Shown: one piece after another, positions 1-8,953 of the stretch
Layout: each line of letters starts with the position of its first letter
Numbering within the stretch: position 1 is the stretch's first letter
DNA from: a candidate division WS1 bacterium
GTDB lineage: Bacteria; Armatimonadota; Zipacnadia; Zipacnadales; UBA11051
Length of the DNA: 36,777 nt
Reading direction: 5' to 3'
NCBI GenBank assembly: GCA_012518355.1
Contig: JAAYSP010000230.1
Location: 1-36,777, forward strand
Notes under the pieces: model-generated
What the model saw: only the letters and a program-made list of their open reading frames with translations
Told to the model about the DNA's origin: nothing
Database searches by the model: none
Made by a program: the position numbers and the translations under genes

Positions 1-2368
1 AGCCTGACCAGTTGTTGACGTGGCTGCCACCGACTCCGGCCCAGGCGTCTCCTGCGACAGGGCTGCTGGCTTCCCCACTCGCCGTGAAGCCATATCCGCC
101 AGCCGCGTCAGACTGGTACTGAGCGCGCAAGTAGTTGCTCAGGAAAGCATTTGAGGATCGCCCACCCATAGTTAGAGCCCAGGCAAGGTCGTCTCCGCTG
201 ATAAACAGTCTTCCGCCCTGGTCCAGGTAGTTGGCCAGCCTGGATTGGGTGGCGGCGTCCATGATAGTCCCGTTAGCGACCCAAAGGTTGCCGGTCTTCG
301 GTGCCGCCCAGATTACCGCACGCTTGGCAACCTGCACAGCCCGTGTTGCTTTGGCGTTAGTTGGGCTGGCCAGAGCCTCTGCCGGGTCAAGCTGGTACTC
401 GACAGTTGGCAGGTAGTTACGCAGCACCTGGGCGGGTACAGGGCCGCGACAGATGATGCGCCAGACGTTGTAGTAGCCCTGGTTGCTCGTCGAGAATGGA
501 TTGTTGGGATCGTAGCCAGCAGGGCCGATAATGCTGTCGAAATCTACTGTATGCTGGTAACCAGTGGCGAATCCAGGGTTGCAGCGGTAGTAGCTTTCTA
601 CGGGGAAGGCCGCCGTCCGATCGTTGTTGACGCCAGTCAATCCGATGAAGGTCTGGCCCTCGCAATAGTCATCCACGAATAGCACAGGCGCATCGGGATT
701 GAAAGTGACCGTGGTGAAGCCGTAGATATCGTCATAGGTCATCGAGTTGCCAGCGCGGTCGCTGGTTGCGATGTCGATTATATAGTCACGCGGCGAGGTG
801 AATGTAGTGAAGTCACCAGTATAGATGCCATCACCGGCGACTTCGTCAGGTGCCACACCGTCATCACGCAATTCGACTGTGCCTACGATCTGGCAGTCCA
901 GCTCCAGGGCTTGATTGCCTGCGGGTTGGTTGTCGCTGGTGATACCGCTATCGAACAGTCGTCCTGATCGCCAGCTGAAGATTTTGATGTCCGGATCTTT
1001 CAGTAACGCCGTCACTGAACCGACGCCACTGTCTTTGTCGTATACTTTTACCTTGATGGTTACGTCTGCGCCGGGAGTGACGTGACGGTCATCTCTTATC
1101 TCAACCTGGTTGATCTCGAGCCAGGGCAGAGCGTTTTCGCGCCCTTCGGCTGTCTCCAGTACCGGCGGCAGGACGTCTTGGAGAGAAGTGGCCCAAATAT
1201 TCCAGTCGTCTGCTTCCGCAGCATTGCCAGGCCGGTTCGAGCTGAAAACAATTCGCGCACGTGCCCGCTGATCCAGATCAGGTGTCCACGTAGGCTGCGT
1301 GCTGTCGTAAGTATCGTTCTCGTCACGGCTGGTGATCAAGGTGGTATGGGCACCGTTGACCTCGCCGACAATACCCATGGTCCAGATGTTGAAGTTCGGC
1401 GTAGTGTCAGTTGGACTGGTCAGTCGCGAAGAGGAGAAGACCAAACTCTGCCCCTGTGGATGCCAGGCAGGATCAATGTCATCGGCCTGCGGATCGCCAC
1501 CGCCGTCGCTGACAGGCGTGGCGTTGCCACCCTCGGAATCCATAACATAGATCCGACTGCGGCCTGTTCCTTCGGTGACCTGATAAGCTATGTAGGGTGC
1601 CGTTGGCGACCACACCGGATTTTGTTCATCAGCACTGCTGATGGCAAGAGGCACTTCTGATCCGGCGCCGTCGGAGCGAATCTTGAAAATGTCCCAGTTA
1701 CCGTTCCGATCGCACTGGAAGGCAATCCAATTACTGTCAGATGACCAGGTTGGATTGCGCTTGTTGCCAGGGGTTGTGGTGATTTGCCATATGACACCAC
1801 TACGGATGTCCATGGTATATATTTGATATGTGCCGGTTTCATTTGACGCGTAGGCAAGCAGACGTCCGCCGAGGTCAAATGCCGGTTCGCGTTGATTGCC
1901 AGGTAGCTCCACCAAACGCTGCTGGTGACTGCCATCAGGACGCATCAGCCACAAACCAAAGGTAGGCTGCTCGGGCAGCTCCGGATCAATCAGACCGTCG
2001 CCATCGAGGTCATGACCGGTGCTGACGAAGGCTATGCGGTTCTGGCCGGTAACGAACGAAGCGCACGGCTCCACCTCAGTTGTGGCGGTGGCTGTACGTG
2101 TGAGGTTGTCGTCCGGATCAGGACCGGACTGGGCTGTGCTGACCGCGGAGGCGTTCTCGAAGCACTCGCTGCAGAAAAAGTCCGGCGTTTGGCCTGGAAG
2201 CAGTGGTGCCGGTCGCGCCCCTGAAAGCTGTACCAGCGGACCTGCCGCTCGCAATCGTGAAGACGCTGAAGACTGCGTCGAGGCGACGGAGGATACGATG
2301 AGTACTATGGCGGCCAATGCACAGAAGAGCATGAGTGAAGCCAGGGGTCTGGTGTGGCCCTTCTGCAA
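1..2368 (-). CDS. Secreted PD40/TolB-type propeller protein with GATase-like region (partial)
   Basis: The frame stays open from a TTG at 2368 to the window edge (789 codons), so the C-terminus is missing. The N-terminus has a basic start and a long hydrophobic stretch (about residues 10-30), which reads as a Sec signal peptide, so the protein is probably exported. From about residue 75 to 370 there are five or so PD40/TolB-like blades, each with an NPxWSPD-like strand, then IAY/IAF and an IYxMD or IWxM strand. An Ig-like region follows (DVTIKVKVYDKDSGVG). Near residues 715-730 the sequence GGRLFISGDDLAW resembles secreted proteins with a glutamine-amidotransferase-like fold. The TTG start is chosen because AGGAG lies 8 bases upstream; an in-frame GTG at 2377 would sit directly on that site. 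Substrate and role are unknown. Confidence 0.8.
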   Translation of the reverse strand, partial: MQKGHTRPLASLMLFCALAAIVLIVSSVASTQSSASSRLRAAGPLVQLSGARPAPLLPGQTPDFFCSECFENASAVSTAQSGPDPDDNLTRTATATTEVEPCASFVTGQNRIAFVSTGHDLDGDGLIDPELPEQPTFGLWLMRPDGSHQQRLVELPGNQREPAFDLGGRLLAYASNETGTYQIYTMDIRSGVIWQITTTPGNKRNPTWSSDSNWIAFQCDRNGNWDIFKIRSDGAGSEVPLAISSADEQNPVWSPTAPYIAYQVTEGTGRSRIYVMDSEGGNATPVSDGGGDPQADDIDPAWHPQGQSLVFSSSRLTSPTDTTPNFNIWTMGIVGEVNGAHTTLITSRDENDTYDSTQPTWTPDLDQRARARIVFSSNRPGNAAEADDWNIWATSLQDVLPPVLETAEGRENALPWLEINQVEIRDDRHVTPGADVTIKVKVYDKDSGVGSVTALLKDPDIKIFSWRSGRLFDSGITSDNQPAGNQALELDCQIVGTVELRDDGVAPDEVAGDGIYTGDFTTFTSPRDYIIDIATSDRAGNSMTYDDIYGFTTVTFNPDAPVLFVDDYCEGQTFIGLTGVNNDRTAAFPVESYYRCNPGFATGYQHTVDFDSIIGPAGYDPNNPFSTSNQGYYNVWRIICRGPVPAQVLRNYLPTVEYQLDPAEALASPTNAKATRAVQVAKRAVIWAAPKTGNLWVANGTIMDAATQSRLANYLDQGGRLFISGDDLAWALTMGGRSSNAFLSNYLRAQYQSDAAGGYGFTASGEASSPVAGDAWAGVGGSHVNNWSG

Positions 2369-2459
2369 AACGATCACTCCTCAGCGAATGCTTGGGTGTT
2401 TTCTATATTGACTGGCCCACGCCAACCGCGATACCTCATCATCGGTCTTGACCTTGAAA

Positions 2460-2504
2460 CGCTCAGCCCGATCTCTGCTTAACTTCTACTTACAAGGCTG
2501 AGCG
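2460..2504 (-). promoter_or_regulatory. Leader stem-loop of the PD40 gene
   Basis: CGCTCAGCC (2460-2468) pairs perfectly with GGCTGAGCG (2496-2504) around a 27-base loop. It lies inside the predicted 5' leader, roughly 30 bases after the predicted transcription start. It is followed by no T-run, so it is more likely a leader structure than a terminator. The loop contains GAAGTTAAGC, a sequence also found in 5S rRNA, but the rest does not fold like 5S. Confidence 0.45.
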
Positions 2505-2541
2505 ATCTATCCCGTCTATGTGGTACCGCCAAGGTGGGCGC

Positions 2542-2571
2542 ATTATATCACAGCAGATTGCGGCTTGCCAA
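2542..2571 (-). promoter_or_regulatory. Sigma-70 type promoter for the PD40 gene
   Basis: Read on the minus strand there is TTGGCA (2566-2571), an 18-base spacer and TATAAT (2542-2547). The -10 is preceded by TGA, giving an extended -10 TGnTATAAT. Transcription would begin near 2535 and leave a leader of about 165 bases. Confidence 0.7.
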
Positions 2572-2755
2572 GAGGGGGCTTGCAGGTGCATAGTTAATTG
2601 CCATCCCAGACGACCTGATTCCTGCAATTGACATGGCCCCATTATCGTATTGACTGGAGAGTGTCTGTTCCCCGAATTCTTACCCCGTCCGTTCAGATAG
2701 CAAACCACATCGCGAAGTCTTGGTGGACAGTACCAGTTAGACGACTGCCATGATT

Positions 2756-3370
2756 TCAAGTCTCCACCGCACAGCCGACCAGGACTCGGTACAACCGCTG
2801 CACGTCTTCCTGCAACTGCGCTACAGGCTTGTCAGAGTTGAGTTCATAATTCGCCGGACTGGCATCCATACCTGCAGCAATATGAGAGTCTAGCCGTTTT
2901 TGAGCTTCGTCAACGCTCAACTCGTCACGCGCCTGTATCCGCCGCAGTCGCACCTGGGAGGGTGCAGTAACTCTAAGCACGTGGTCCACCAGGCGTGCGC
3001 CACCCATTTCGTGCAGATTGGCCGCTTCCACCGCTACCATCACAGGCTTGTGTGAACAGCGGCCAATCTCGCATAGCTTTCCTTCAAGCAGTGACACCAT
3101 CGCCGGATACATGATAGCATTGAGCCGGCTCCGTGCGCTTTCAGACGTGAAAATTGCGGCAGCCAACTTACCTCGCAGCAGGTTCCCGCCCGAGTCAAAA
3201 TACTCGTCTCCAAACTCCGCCCTAACCTGCCGGGTAATCGCAGAGTCCGGTATCAGCAACTCGCGCGACAGATCATCAGCGCGGATAGTGGCTGCACCCA
3301 GCACGCCAAACATCTCCAGCACCAGAGTCTTGCCAGAACCCATCGCGCCGACTACACCAAGGACAATCAT
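2756..3370 (-). CDS. coaE: Dephospho-CoA kinase
   Basis: Catalyses the last step of coenzyme A synthesis, ATP-dependent phosphorylation of dephospho-CoA, in the cytoplasm. The 204-residue product is the normal family length. The P-loop GAMGSGKT is at residues 8-15, close to the family's usual GxIGSGKS. The RADDLSREL stretch follows at the place of the family's conserved Asp-containing substrate region, and VDHVLRVTAPSQVRLRRIQAR matches the lid region. The ATG at 3370 has GGAGG 10 bases upstream. It is the last gene of the sppA-polA-rpsA-coaE run, separated from rpsA by 160 bases that hold a large inverted repeat. Confidence 0.93.
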   Translation of the reverse strand: MIVLGVVGAMGSGKTLVLEMFGVLGAATIRADDLSRELLIPDSAITRQVRAEFGDEYFDSGGNLLRGKLAAAIFTSESARSRLNAIMYPAMVSLLEGKLCEIGRCSHKPVMVAVEAANLHEMGGARLVDHVLRVTAPSQVRLRRIQARDELSVDEAQKRLDSHIAAGMDASPANYELNSDKPVAQLQEDVQRLYRVLVGCAVET

Positions 3371-3439
3371 CCTGGCTTAGCCTCCGAAGCTCGAATGCAT
3401 CGATGCAGCACAAGTGCCCGGACTGATGCGGCACTCGCC

Positions 3440-3505
3440 GGAGCCAATCTGCACAACATACAATCTATCATGTGCAATCCACCGGCTAATTCTCCGATTG
3501 GCTCC
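3440..3505 (-). repeat. Nested inverted repeat between rpsA and coaE
   Basis: GGAGCCAATC (3440-3449) and GATTGGCTCC (3496-3505) are perfect 10-base inverted arms. Inside them TGCACA and TGTGCA form a second stem directly next to one outer arm. The transcript could fold into a long stem with a side bulge of about 19 bases. No T-run follows on the minus strand, so this may be an mRNA processing or regulatory structure instead of a terminator. Confidence 0.5.
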
Positions 3506-3530
3506 CGTTCTCCTCCACAGTTGGCGCAAT

Positions 3531-4973
3531 CTACTCTTCCCCGCCATCGGCCTGTGCAGCTTCCGATTCGCTACCGGATGCTTCGGCCACCGTCTCCGGT
3601 GACGTCTCGGTGTCGTCAGCAGCAGAGTCTGCGGGCTCGGGCTTAGATTGCTCAGTCTGGTCAGTGGACGTATCCTCAGGCACAGACGCCGGCTGTTCGG
3701 CGACAGCTGGCACTTCGGGATCGGCTGCCACAGCCGCCTGCTTAAGTATGTCACCAAACTGGTCGCCCAGGGTAACACGTGCAGTCTCCTGCCCCGCCAT
3801 GTACTCGCGGTACTCTGCCCGCTCTCTATCCTGCTCAGCAGCCACCAGACTGAGGGTCATGCGTCTGGCTTTAGGGCGCATCTCAGTTATCTTCAGCTCC
3901 AATTCCTGACCGGCTCGCACCACTTCTGAGGCCTCAGCAATTCTCTTGCTGCTCATCTCGCCGATAGGTATGAAGCCCTCGATGTCATGCTCAATCAACT
4001 GGGCGAAGGCACCGGTGCGCACCACGCGGCTGATACGAACCTTGACCGTATTGCCGACACGCAACTTGCGGCCGATTTCTTTCCATGGATCAGGCAAAAT
4101 GCGGCACCGTGAGAGCGAGATGCGATCGGTTTCGGGGTCCACCTCCAGCACCACCACGCGGACAGTATCACCCACGCTGACTACTTCTGACGGGTGCTTG
4201 ACACGGGTCCAGGCCATCTCCGACACGTGTAGCAGCCCGTCCACGCCGCCGAGATCTATAAACGCACCGTAGTTGGTCAAATTCCGCACCTTGCCCTCGC
4301 ACTCGACACCTTCCTGCAGCCGTCCCAGGGTTTCCTGACGACGCTTTTCGCGCTCTGCTTCTACCACAGCCCGGTGCGACAGGATAACCTTTTTGGATTT
4401 GCGGTCTACTTCCAGTACGCGCAAGCGTAGAGACTGGCCTACATAGCGCTCAAGATTACGCAGATTTCTGGAGGCGACCTGCGAGCCAGGCACGAAACCG
4501 GGTACACCGACGTCCACTCGCAGCCCACCCTTGACCCGCTCTGTCACCAACGCCTCCACCACTTGCTGGCTTTCCGCAGCTTCGGCAAGCCGATTCCATA
4601 CCCGTTCCCAATCGGCCCGACGCTTGGACAGCCGCACCTGGCCCTTGTCTTCGTCAATTCGCACAACCGCCACTTCCAGCTCATCGTCAACTGCCGGCAA
4701 CTCATCCGCAGAGGGGAACTCGGAAATCGGCACAATGCCCTCGTCCTTGCTGCCGATATCTACCGATACCCACTGGCTGTCGACGCCAGCAACTATGCCC
4801 TTGACTATGTCGCCAACTTCGACCTGGACAGGCATGGCCTGCTCCAGTGCATCTTGAAGCGACGTATGCTGATCTGTCTGGTCATCAGCATCACCTGACT
4901 GAGAACTACCCTCGGACGCAGCTTGAACATGATCTTCGTGTTGCTTCTTAGAGTCTTCGACATCCCAAGACAT
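3531..4973 (-). CDS. rpsA: 30S ribosomal protein S1 (four S1 domains, acidic tail)
   Basis: S1 binds mRNA on the 30S platform and helps start translation on weakly led messages. The 480-residue product has four S1 OB-fold repeats: VEVGDIVKGIVAGVDSQWV, then the weaker EALVTERVKGGLRVDV, then GKVRNLTNYGAFIDLGGVDG, then VKVRISRVVRTGAFAQL. Repeat three has the classic YGAFIDLGGVDGLLHVSEM signature. Four domains are fewer than the six of E. coli, as in many non-proteobacteria. The last 70 or so residues are an acidic, low-complexity Glu/Asp/Ala/Ser tail. The ATG at 4973 has GGAGG 10 bases upstream. The 135 bases before it, after polA, hold no clear promoter or terminator. Confidence 0.93.
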   Translation of the reverse strand: MSWDVEDSKKQHEDHVQAASEGSSQSGDADDQTDQHTSLQDALEQAMPVQVEVGDIVKGIVAGVDSQWVSVDIGSKDEGIVPISEFPSADELPAVDDELEVAVVRIDEDKGQVRLSKRRADWERVWNRLAEAAESQQVVEALVTERVKGGLRVDVGVPGFVPGSQVASRNLRNLERYVGQSLRLRVLEVDRKSKKVILSHRAVVEAEREKRRQETLGRLQEGVECEGKVRNLTNYGAFIDLGGVDGLLHVSEMAWTRVKHPSEVVSVGDTVRVVVLEVDPETDRISLSRCRILPDPWKEIGRKLRVGNTVKVRISRVVRTGAFAQLIEHDIEGFIPIGEMSSKRIAEASEVVRAGQELELKITEMRPKARRMTLSLVAAEQDRERAEYREYMAGQETARVTLGDQFGDILKQAAVAADPEVPAVAEQPASVPEDTSTDQTEQSKPEPADSAADDTETSPETVAEASGSESEAAQADGGEE

Positions 4974-5108
4974 GGTCAGACTTCCTCCCGGGCCTCCCGC
5001 ACAATCACGGGCGACGCGCACAGTAATCGAAAATCACAGTTTGATGTTTTCACGTTGTCTCATTTGCAGCTCAAAAGAGAACACAAGCAGTCGGCAAATC
5101 TCAAATCA

Positions 5109-7793
5109 TCATGCAGTTCCGCTGTCAGCCAGCGCCTCAAGGTCGCGCCAATTGTGGCCCACAGACACGTCCACAGTCAACGGCACTTTCAGAGTGCAGG
5201 CGCTTTCCATCACCTCCCTGATCAGCCGGGCAGCAGGCTCAAGCACATCCTCGGGAGCTCGCAAGACGATTTCATCGTGAACCTGCAGCAGCATCTCGAC
5301 TTGCGGATATGTGTCGCGTAAGGCTTGATCCACTCGCAGCATCGCGAGTTTGACGATGTCTGCGGCACTGCCCTGCATGGGCGCATTTGTGGCGGCCCGC
5401 TCTGCATATGCGCGCTCACCACCGGCACCTGAATTGAGCCCGGGCGTGGGACGACGCCTGCCCATAATTGTCCCCACATATCCGGTTTTCCGCGCCTGAG
5501 CCACAATTCCTTCTAGATACTCGCTAACTTTTGGCAATCGCTTATGGTAATTCTCGATAAACTGCCCTGCTTGCTCAACACTGATGTCCAGCGAGCCGGC
5601 CAGTGCCCTGGGGCCCATCCCATACAGCAGAGCATAGTTGACCATCTTAGCAGCGCTGCGCATCTGGTGGTCCACCTGCTCCGGCGGGCAGTCGAAAATC
5701 AGAGTGGCGGTGTGAACGTGGATATCTTCATGGTCGCTGAAGGCCTGAAGCAGCACAGGCTCTTCCGACAGATGAGCCAGAATTCGCAGCTCTATCTGCG
5801 AGTAATCGGCGCAGATCAGCCGATAGCCGGGGACGCCACTGTGGAAACAACTGCGAATCTGTCTACCCCACTCGGTACGCACCGGGATATTCTGCAGGTT
5901 CGGGCTGCGACTGGCCAGGCGGCCGGTGGCCGTTGCGGTCTGCTCAAAGCTGGTATGAACAAGACCTGTCTGATGGTCAGCCTCGCGCGCCAGACCATCC
6001 ACGTAAGTCCCTCGCAGCTTGGCATACTCCCGGTACTCCAAAATCAACGCCACGATACGGTGCTCGGCTGCAAGGTCGTCCAGTACCCCGGCCGCAGTGG
6101 ACCAGCCGGTCTTGGTTTTACGCCCATGCGGCAACTGAAGCCTGTCGAAAAGTACCTCGCCAACCTGCTTGGGTGAGTCGATGTTGAACTGCTCACCGGC
6201 AAGCTCATAGATCTCGGCAGCAAGCTTGTCCATCATCTCGGACAGCTCGTCACCCATCCGCTCCAGTTGCTGCAAATCAAGACCGATGCCTGCCCGCTCC
6301 ATCCTCGCCAGCAGTCGTACCAACGGCATCTCTATGTCGTGAAACAGTGCCATCTGGTCCTGCTGCTCGAGGTCCCTTTCGAGACGCGACTGCAACTGGA
6401 CTACCGCCAGCGCTTCCAAACAGCCACGGGCACGCCATGCCTCAAGGCCATCCACCGGTTCGGCATCGGCCTGAGGTAGCTGCCATCCCAGACACTGTGC
6501 CGCCCAGACAGCGATCCCGTGGTCCGAGCGTAGTGGTGACAGCAAGTACGATGCTACCTCGGCGTCGAAGGCCAGATTCCCCGCAGCTATCTCCTGGCCA
6601 TGCAGCAGATGATCCAGTTGTTTGAGCCGACAGCCTGATATGGCCACCTGTTCGTCAGCCAGTAGCTCAGCCAACTGTTCGGGTAGCTGAACCGTCTGCT
6701 CATCAGCAGCAAACAGGTCCTGCTGAGTGCCTGTCGAGCCATCTACACCGGGCAGCAGTACGCTTACCGCCAGGTCGGCCCCCGCAGCGATCGCCAACGC
6801 GGCCGACTGTCCCTTCGCAGTCGGCACCGCATACAGTTTGCCCCGGCGCCGGGCCTCCTCACAGATAGCGGCGATTGTCTGCTCATCGGCTCCGGCAATG
6901 CGCCCTCGCTCCTCGTCCACATCAGCATCTTCAGACTGTGGCAGGCGCTCCAGCAGACTGGTGAACTCCAACCCGGCTAGCAGTCTACGCAAAGCCGGTA
7001 TGTCCGGGCCCGGCCAGCTCAAATCGTCGCTGTCGGCTTCCAGTGGCACATCTCGGTCTATCTGTGCCAGCCGTTTGTATAGAAGTGCATCCTCTTCGCG
7101 GCCAGCCAGCTTGTCCCGCGCCCTGGCCGGCAGTTGCTCCAGATCCTCCAGTATCGCCTCAACGCTATCGTGGTCGGCCAGCAGGCTCTGCGCAGTCTTC
7201 TGCCCGATGCCCGGTATGCCGGGGATGTTATCGGAACTGTCGCCCATCAGCGCCTTGAGGTCCACAAGCTGCCGGGGTGTGATGCCGTATCGGTCACCAA
7301 AGCGTTCCTGATCATACTCAGTAGTCTGGGTGATGCCGCGAGTAGTGACCAGAACTGTGACCCCGTCACCGAGCAACTGCAGCAGGTCGCCATCACCGGT
7401 GACGATGACCACCTCGCAGCCCTCTCTGGCCCCGCGATCTGCCAGCGTGCCGATGATGTCGTCGGCCTCATAGCCCGGTTTTTCGAGCATCTTCAGGCCA
7501 AGCGTCTCTACTATCTGGTGGATTATCGGGTACTGTGAGGCCAACTCCTCATCCATCTCCGGACGATTGGCCTTGTATTTCTCATACCACTCATGGCGGA
7601 ACGTACCACCCGGAGCATCGAAAACCATAGCCACTTCATCAGGTTTTTGCTCCTCCAGCAAGAGGAGGAGCATCTGAGTCAGCCCAAACGCGGCCCCGGT
7701 GGACCGGCCATCAGAGGAGGTCAGTCGGGGCAGAGCATGAAATGCCCGATGTATCAGGCTGTTAGCATCTACCAGCAGTAGCTTTCGTGCCAA
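5109..7793 (-). CDS. polA: DNA polymerase I
   Basis: Fills gaps during repair and Okazaki fragment maturation. The 894-residue protein has three parts. The 5'-nuclease (about 1-290) keeps its acidic metal ligands in VDAN, VFDAPG, YEADDIIG, TGDGDLLQ and GDSSDNIPG. The middle exonuclease-like domain has lost its first DxE motif (it reads YAVPTAKG), so proofreading is probably absent. The polymerase domain has motif A DYSQIELR, motif B RSAAKMVNYALLYG and motif C VHDE. Tyr720 in motif B replaces the Phe of E. coli (F762) and Taq (F667). The start is TTG at 7793, with AGGAG 7 bases upstream. sppA lies upstream and rpsA downstream on the same strand. Confidence 0.95.
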   Translation of the reverse strand: MARKLLLVDANSLIHRAFHALPRLTSSDGRSTGAAFGLTQMLLLLLEEQKPDEVAMVFDAPGGTFRHEWYEKYKANRPEMDEELASQYPIIHQIVETLGLKMLEKPGYEADDIIGTLADRGAREGCEVVIVTGDGDLLQLLGDGVTVLVTTRGITQTTEYDQERFGDRYGITPRQLVDLKALMGDSSDNIPGIPGIGQKTAQSLLADHDSVEAILEDLEQLPARARDKLAGREEDALLYKRLAQIDRDVPLEADSDDLSWPGPDIPALRRLLAGLEFTSLLERLPQSEDADVDEERGRIAGADEQTIAAICEEARRRGKLYAVPTAKGQSAALAIAAGADLAVSVLLPGVDGSTGTQQDLFAADEQTVQLPEQLAELLADEQVAISGCRLKQLDHLLHGQEIAAGNLAFDAEVASYLLSPLRSDHGIAVWAAQCLGWQLPQADAEPVDGLEAWRARGCLEALAVVQLQSRLERDLEQQDQMALFHDIEMPLVRLLARMERAGIGLDLQQLERMGDELSEMMDKLAAEIYELAGEQFNIDSPKQVGEVLFDRLQLPHGRKTKTGWSTAAGVLDDLAAEHRIVALILEYREYAKLRGTYVDGLAREADHQTGLVHTSFEQTATATGRLASRSPNLQNIPVRTEWGRQIRSCFHSGVPGYRLICADYSQIELRILAHLSEEPVLLQAFSDHEDIHVHTATLIFDCPPEQVDHQMRSAAKMVNYALLYGMGPRALAGSLDISVEQAGQFIENYHKRLPKVSEYLEGIVAQARKTGYVGTIMGRRRPTPGLNSGAGGERAYAERAATNAPMQGSAADIVKLAMLRVDQALRDTYPQVEMLLQVHDEIVLRAPEDVLEPAARLIREVMESACTLKVPLTVDVSVGHNWRDLEALADSGTA

Positions 7794-7813
7794 AAGGACA
7801 CTCCTATATCAGT

Positions 7814-8899
7814 TCACCAACGCGGTAGAGACTGTAGCATCATCGTATGGTAGGTGTGAGGTTCGATCAGCAGTGGACCGCTAAGATCCATGTCCAACTG
7901 TCGCCACGGCAAGGGGAGCAGCGCCCGACTACCGACCATCTGCCCAAACAGACCGCCGCTGCCTCCGATTATCTTGGTCTTCGGCTCCCCTTCTATCCCC
8001 GCCTCTTTAGCCGCCATCGCTACCGCATCATAGTACGAACCCAACTCGTCGATCAGCCCCAGCTCCAGTGCCTGTCGACCGGTGAAAACGCGCCCATCGG
8101 CTACCTTCAGCACCTGCTCACGCTCCATGTCGCGCCCCTGTGTCACGGCATCCACAAACTGGTCGTATACATCGCCAACCAGGCTCTCGAAAAGTTGCCT
8201 TTCGTCAGGCCGAAGCGGACGCCATGCCGAGCCGGTATCCTTGTAGCGGCCGCTGGTGACCGTGAAGTCCTCCACACCCAACTTGTTCATGAGCTCATAA
8301 AACGTGATGCCTGACCATATCACTCCGATACTGCCAGTGAGCGTGGAGCCGTTGGCCACAATCTTGTCCGCTGCACAGGCCACATAGTAGCCTCCCGAAG
8401 CGGCTACATCATCCATCACTGCGATGAGCGGCTTCTTTTCGGCGAGCTTCATGGCCTCCTGGTAGATGCTTTGCGAGGCAGCAGCGGAGCCGCCCGGGCT
8501 GTTGATATACAGCACCACCGCCTTCACTTCGCGGTCACGGGCGGCAGCGCGAAGATCCTCCATCACCGCGCGCGAACCGGAAGGGCCTCCGAACAGCGGG
8601 GAAGCGCGCCCGCCGGCCATGATGACCCCGTCTACCATCACCACGCCCACCTTGTCGCCGAGTGCCAAACCTGGGGTCGAGCTAGAAGGTGACATCACGC
8701 TGACCAGAAAACCCAGTCCGGCGATGCTCACCAGTGCAAGACCAGCCAGCACAGCGACGATGATTACCACCGTCATCATGTTGCGCCTTCCAGGCCGTTG
8801 CGGTTGCGGCTGCGGCTGCACAGGCATCCCCTGCTGTTGACTGCCCGATGGTGGCGAAGCACCCGACGCTTGTCCAGTATAGTGGTATTGATCCGTCAT
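7814..8899 (-). CDS. sppA: Signal peptide peptidase SppA (S49 family)
   Basis: A membrane-bound serine protease that degrades cleaved signal peptides. The 361-residue protein has a Gln/Pro-rich cytoplasmic N-terminus, one membrane segment (about residues 40-68, IIVAVLAGLALVSIAGLGFL), then the S49 domain. AASGGYYVA carries the expected catalytic Ser and SGRYKDTGS the expected Lys; VVLYINSPGGS is also typical. The size fits the short single-domain type found in Gram-positives and many other phyla, not the two-domain E. coli form. The ATG at 8899 fits best, with AGGTG 6 bases upstream; an in-frame GTG at 8908 would add three residues. It is 20 bases upstream of polA and probably co-transcribed. 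Confidence 0.92.
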   Translation of the reverse strand: MTDQYHYTGQASGASPPSGSQQQGMPVQPQPQPQRPGRRNMMTVVIIVAVLAGLALVSIAGLGFLVSVMSPSSSTPGLALGDKVGVVMVDGVIMAGGRASPLFGGPSGSRAVMEDLRAAARDREVKAVVLYINSPGGSAAASQSIYQEAMKLAEKKPLIAVMDDVAASGGYYVACAADKIVANGSTLTGSIGVIWSGITFYELMNKLGVEDFTVTSGRYKDTGSAWRPLRPDERQLFESLVGDVYDQFVDAVTQGRDMEREQVLKVADGRVFTGRQALELGLIDELGSYYDAVAMAAKEAGIEGEPKTKIIGGSGGLFGQMVGSRALLPLPWRQLDMDLSGPLLIEPHTYHTMMLQSLPRW

Positions 8900-8924
8900 C
8901 GTGTTCACCTATCTGTGAAAACGT

Positions 8925-8953
8925 ATTATGTCTATCTACTTGCTTCTCGCCAG
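8925..8953 (-). promoter_or_regulatory. Possible promoter of the sppA operon
   Basis: On the minus strand CATAAT (8925-8930) stands 17 bases from CTGGCG (8948-8953). The -10 is good but the -35 is poor, so this is tentative. It would give a leader of about 20 bases. Confidence 0.35.

Larger units (their letters stand above)
2369..2755. other. Intergenic region with promoter and structured leader
   Basis: This 387-base stretch holds no convincing gene. It contains a strong minus-strand promoter (2542-2571) and a leader of about 165 bases with a perfect 9-bp stem, all feeding the secreted PD40 gene. I saw no clear intrinsic terminator after coaE. Confidence 0.6.

Noticed and set aside
2460-2504. 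Possible 5S rRNA fragment, because of GAAGTTAAGC
   Set aside because: Neither the terminal stem nor the CCGAAC and GATG-loop context of 5S rRNA is present; the match is ten bases.
2490-2759. An 89-codon minus-strand frame directly after coaE
   Set aside because: It starts with TTG overlapping the coaE stop, has no recognisable domain and spans the strong promoter of the next gene. Its composition (many Trp, Arg, Cys) is not protein-like.
7134-7538. Plus-strand frames opposite polA
   Set aside because: They are mirror frames of a well-conserved polymerase gene, with Arg/Ser-rich or random composition.
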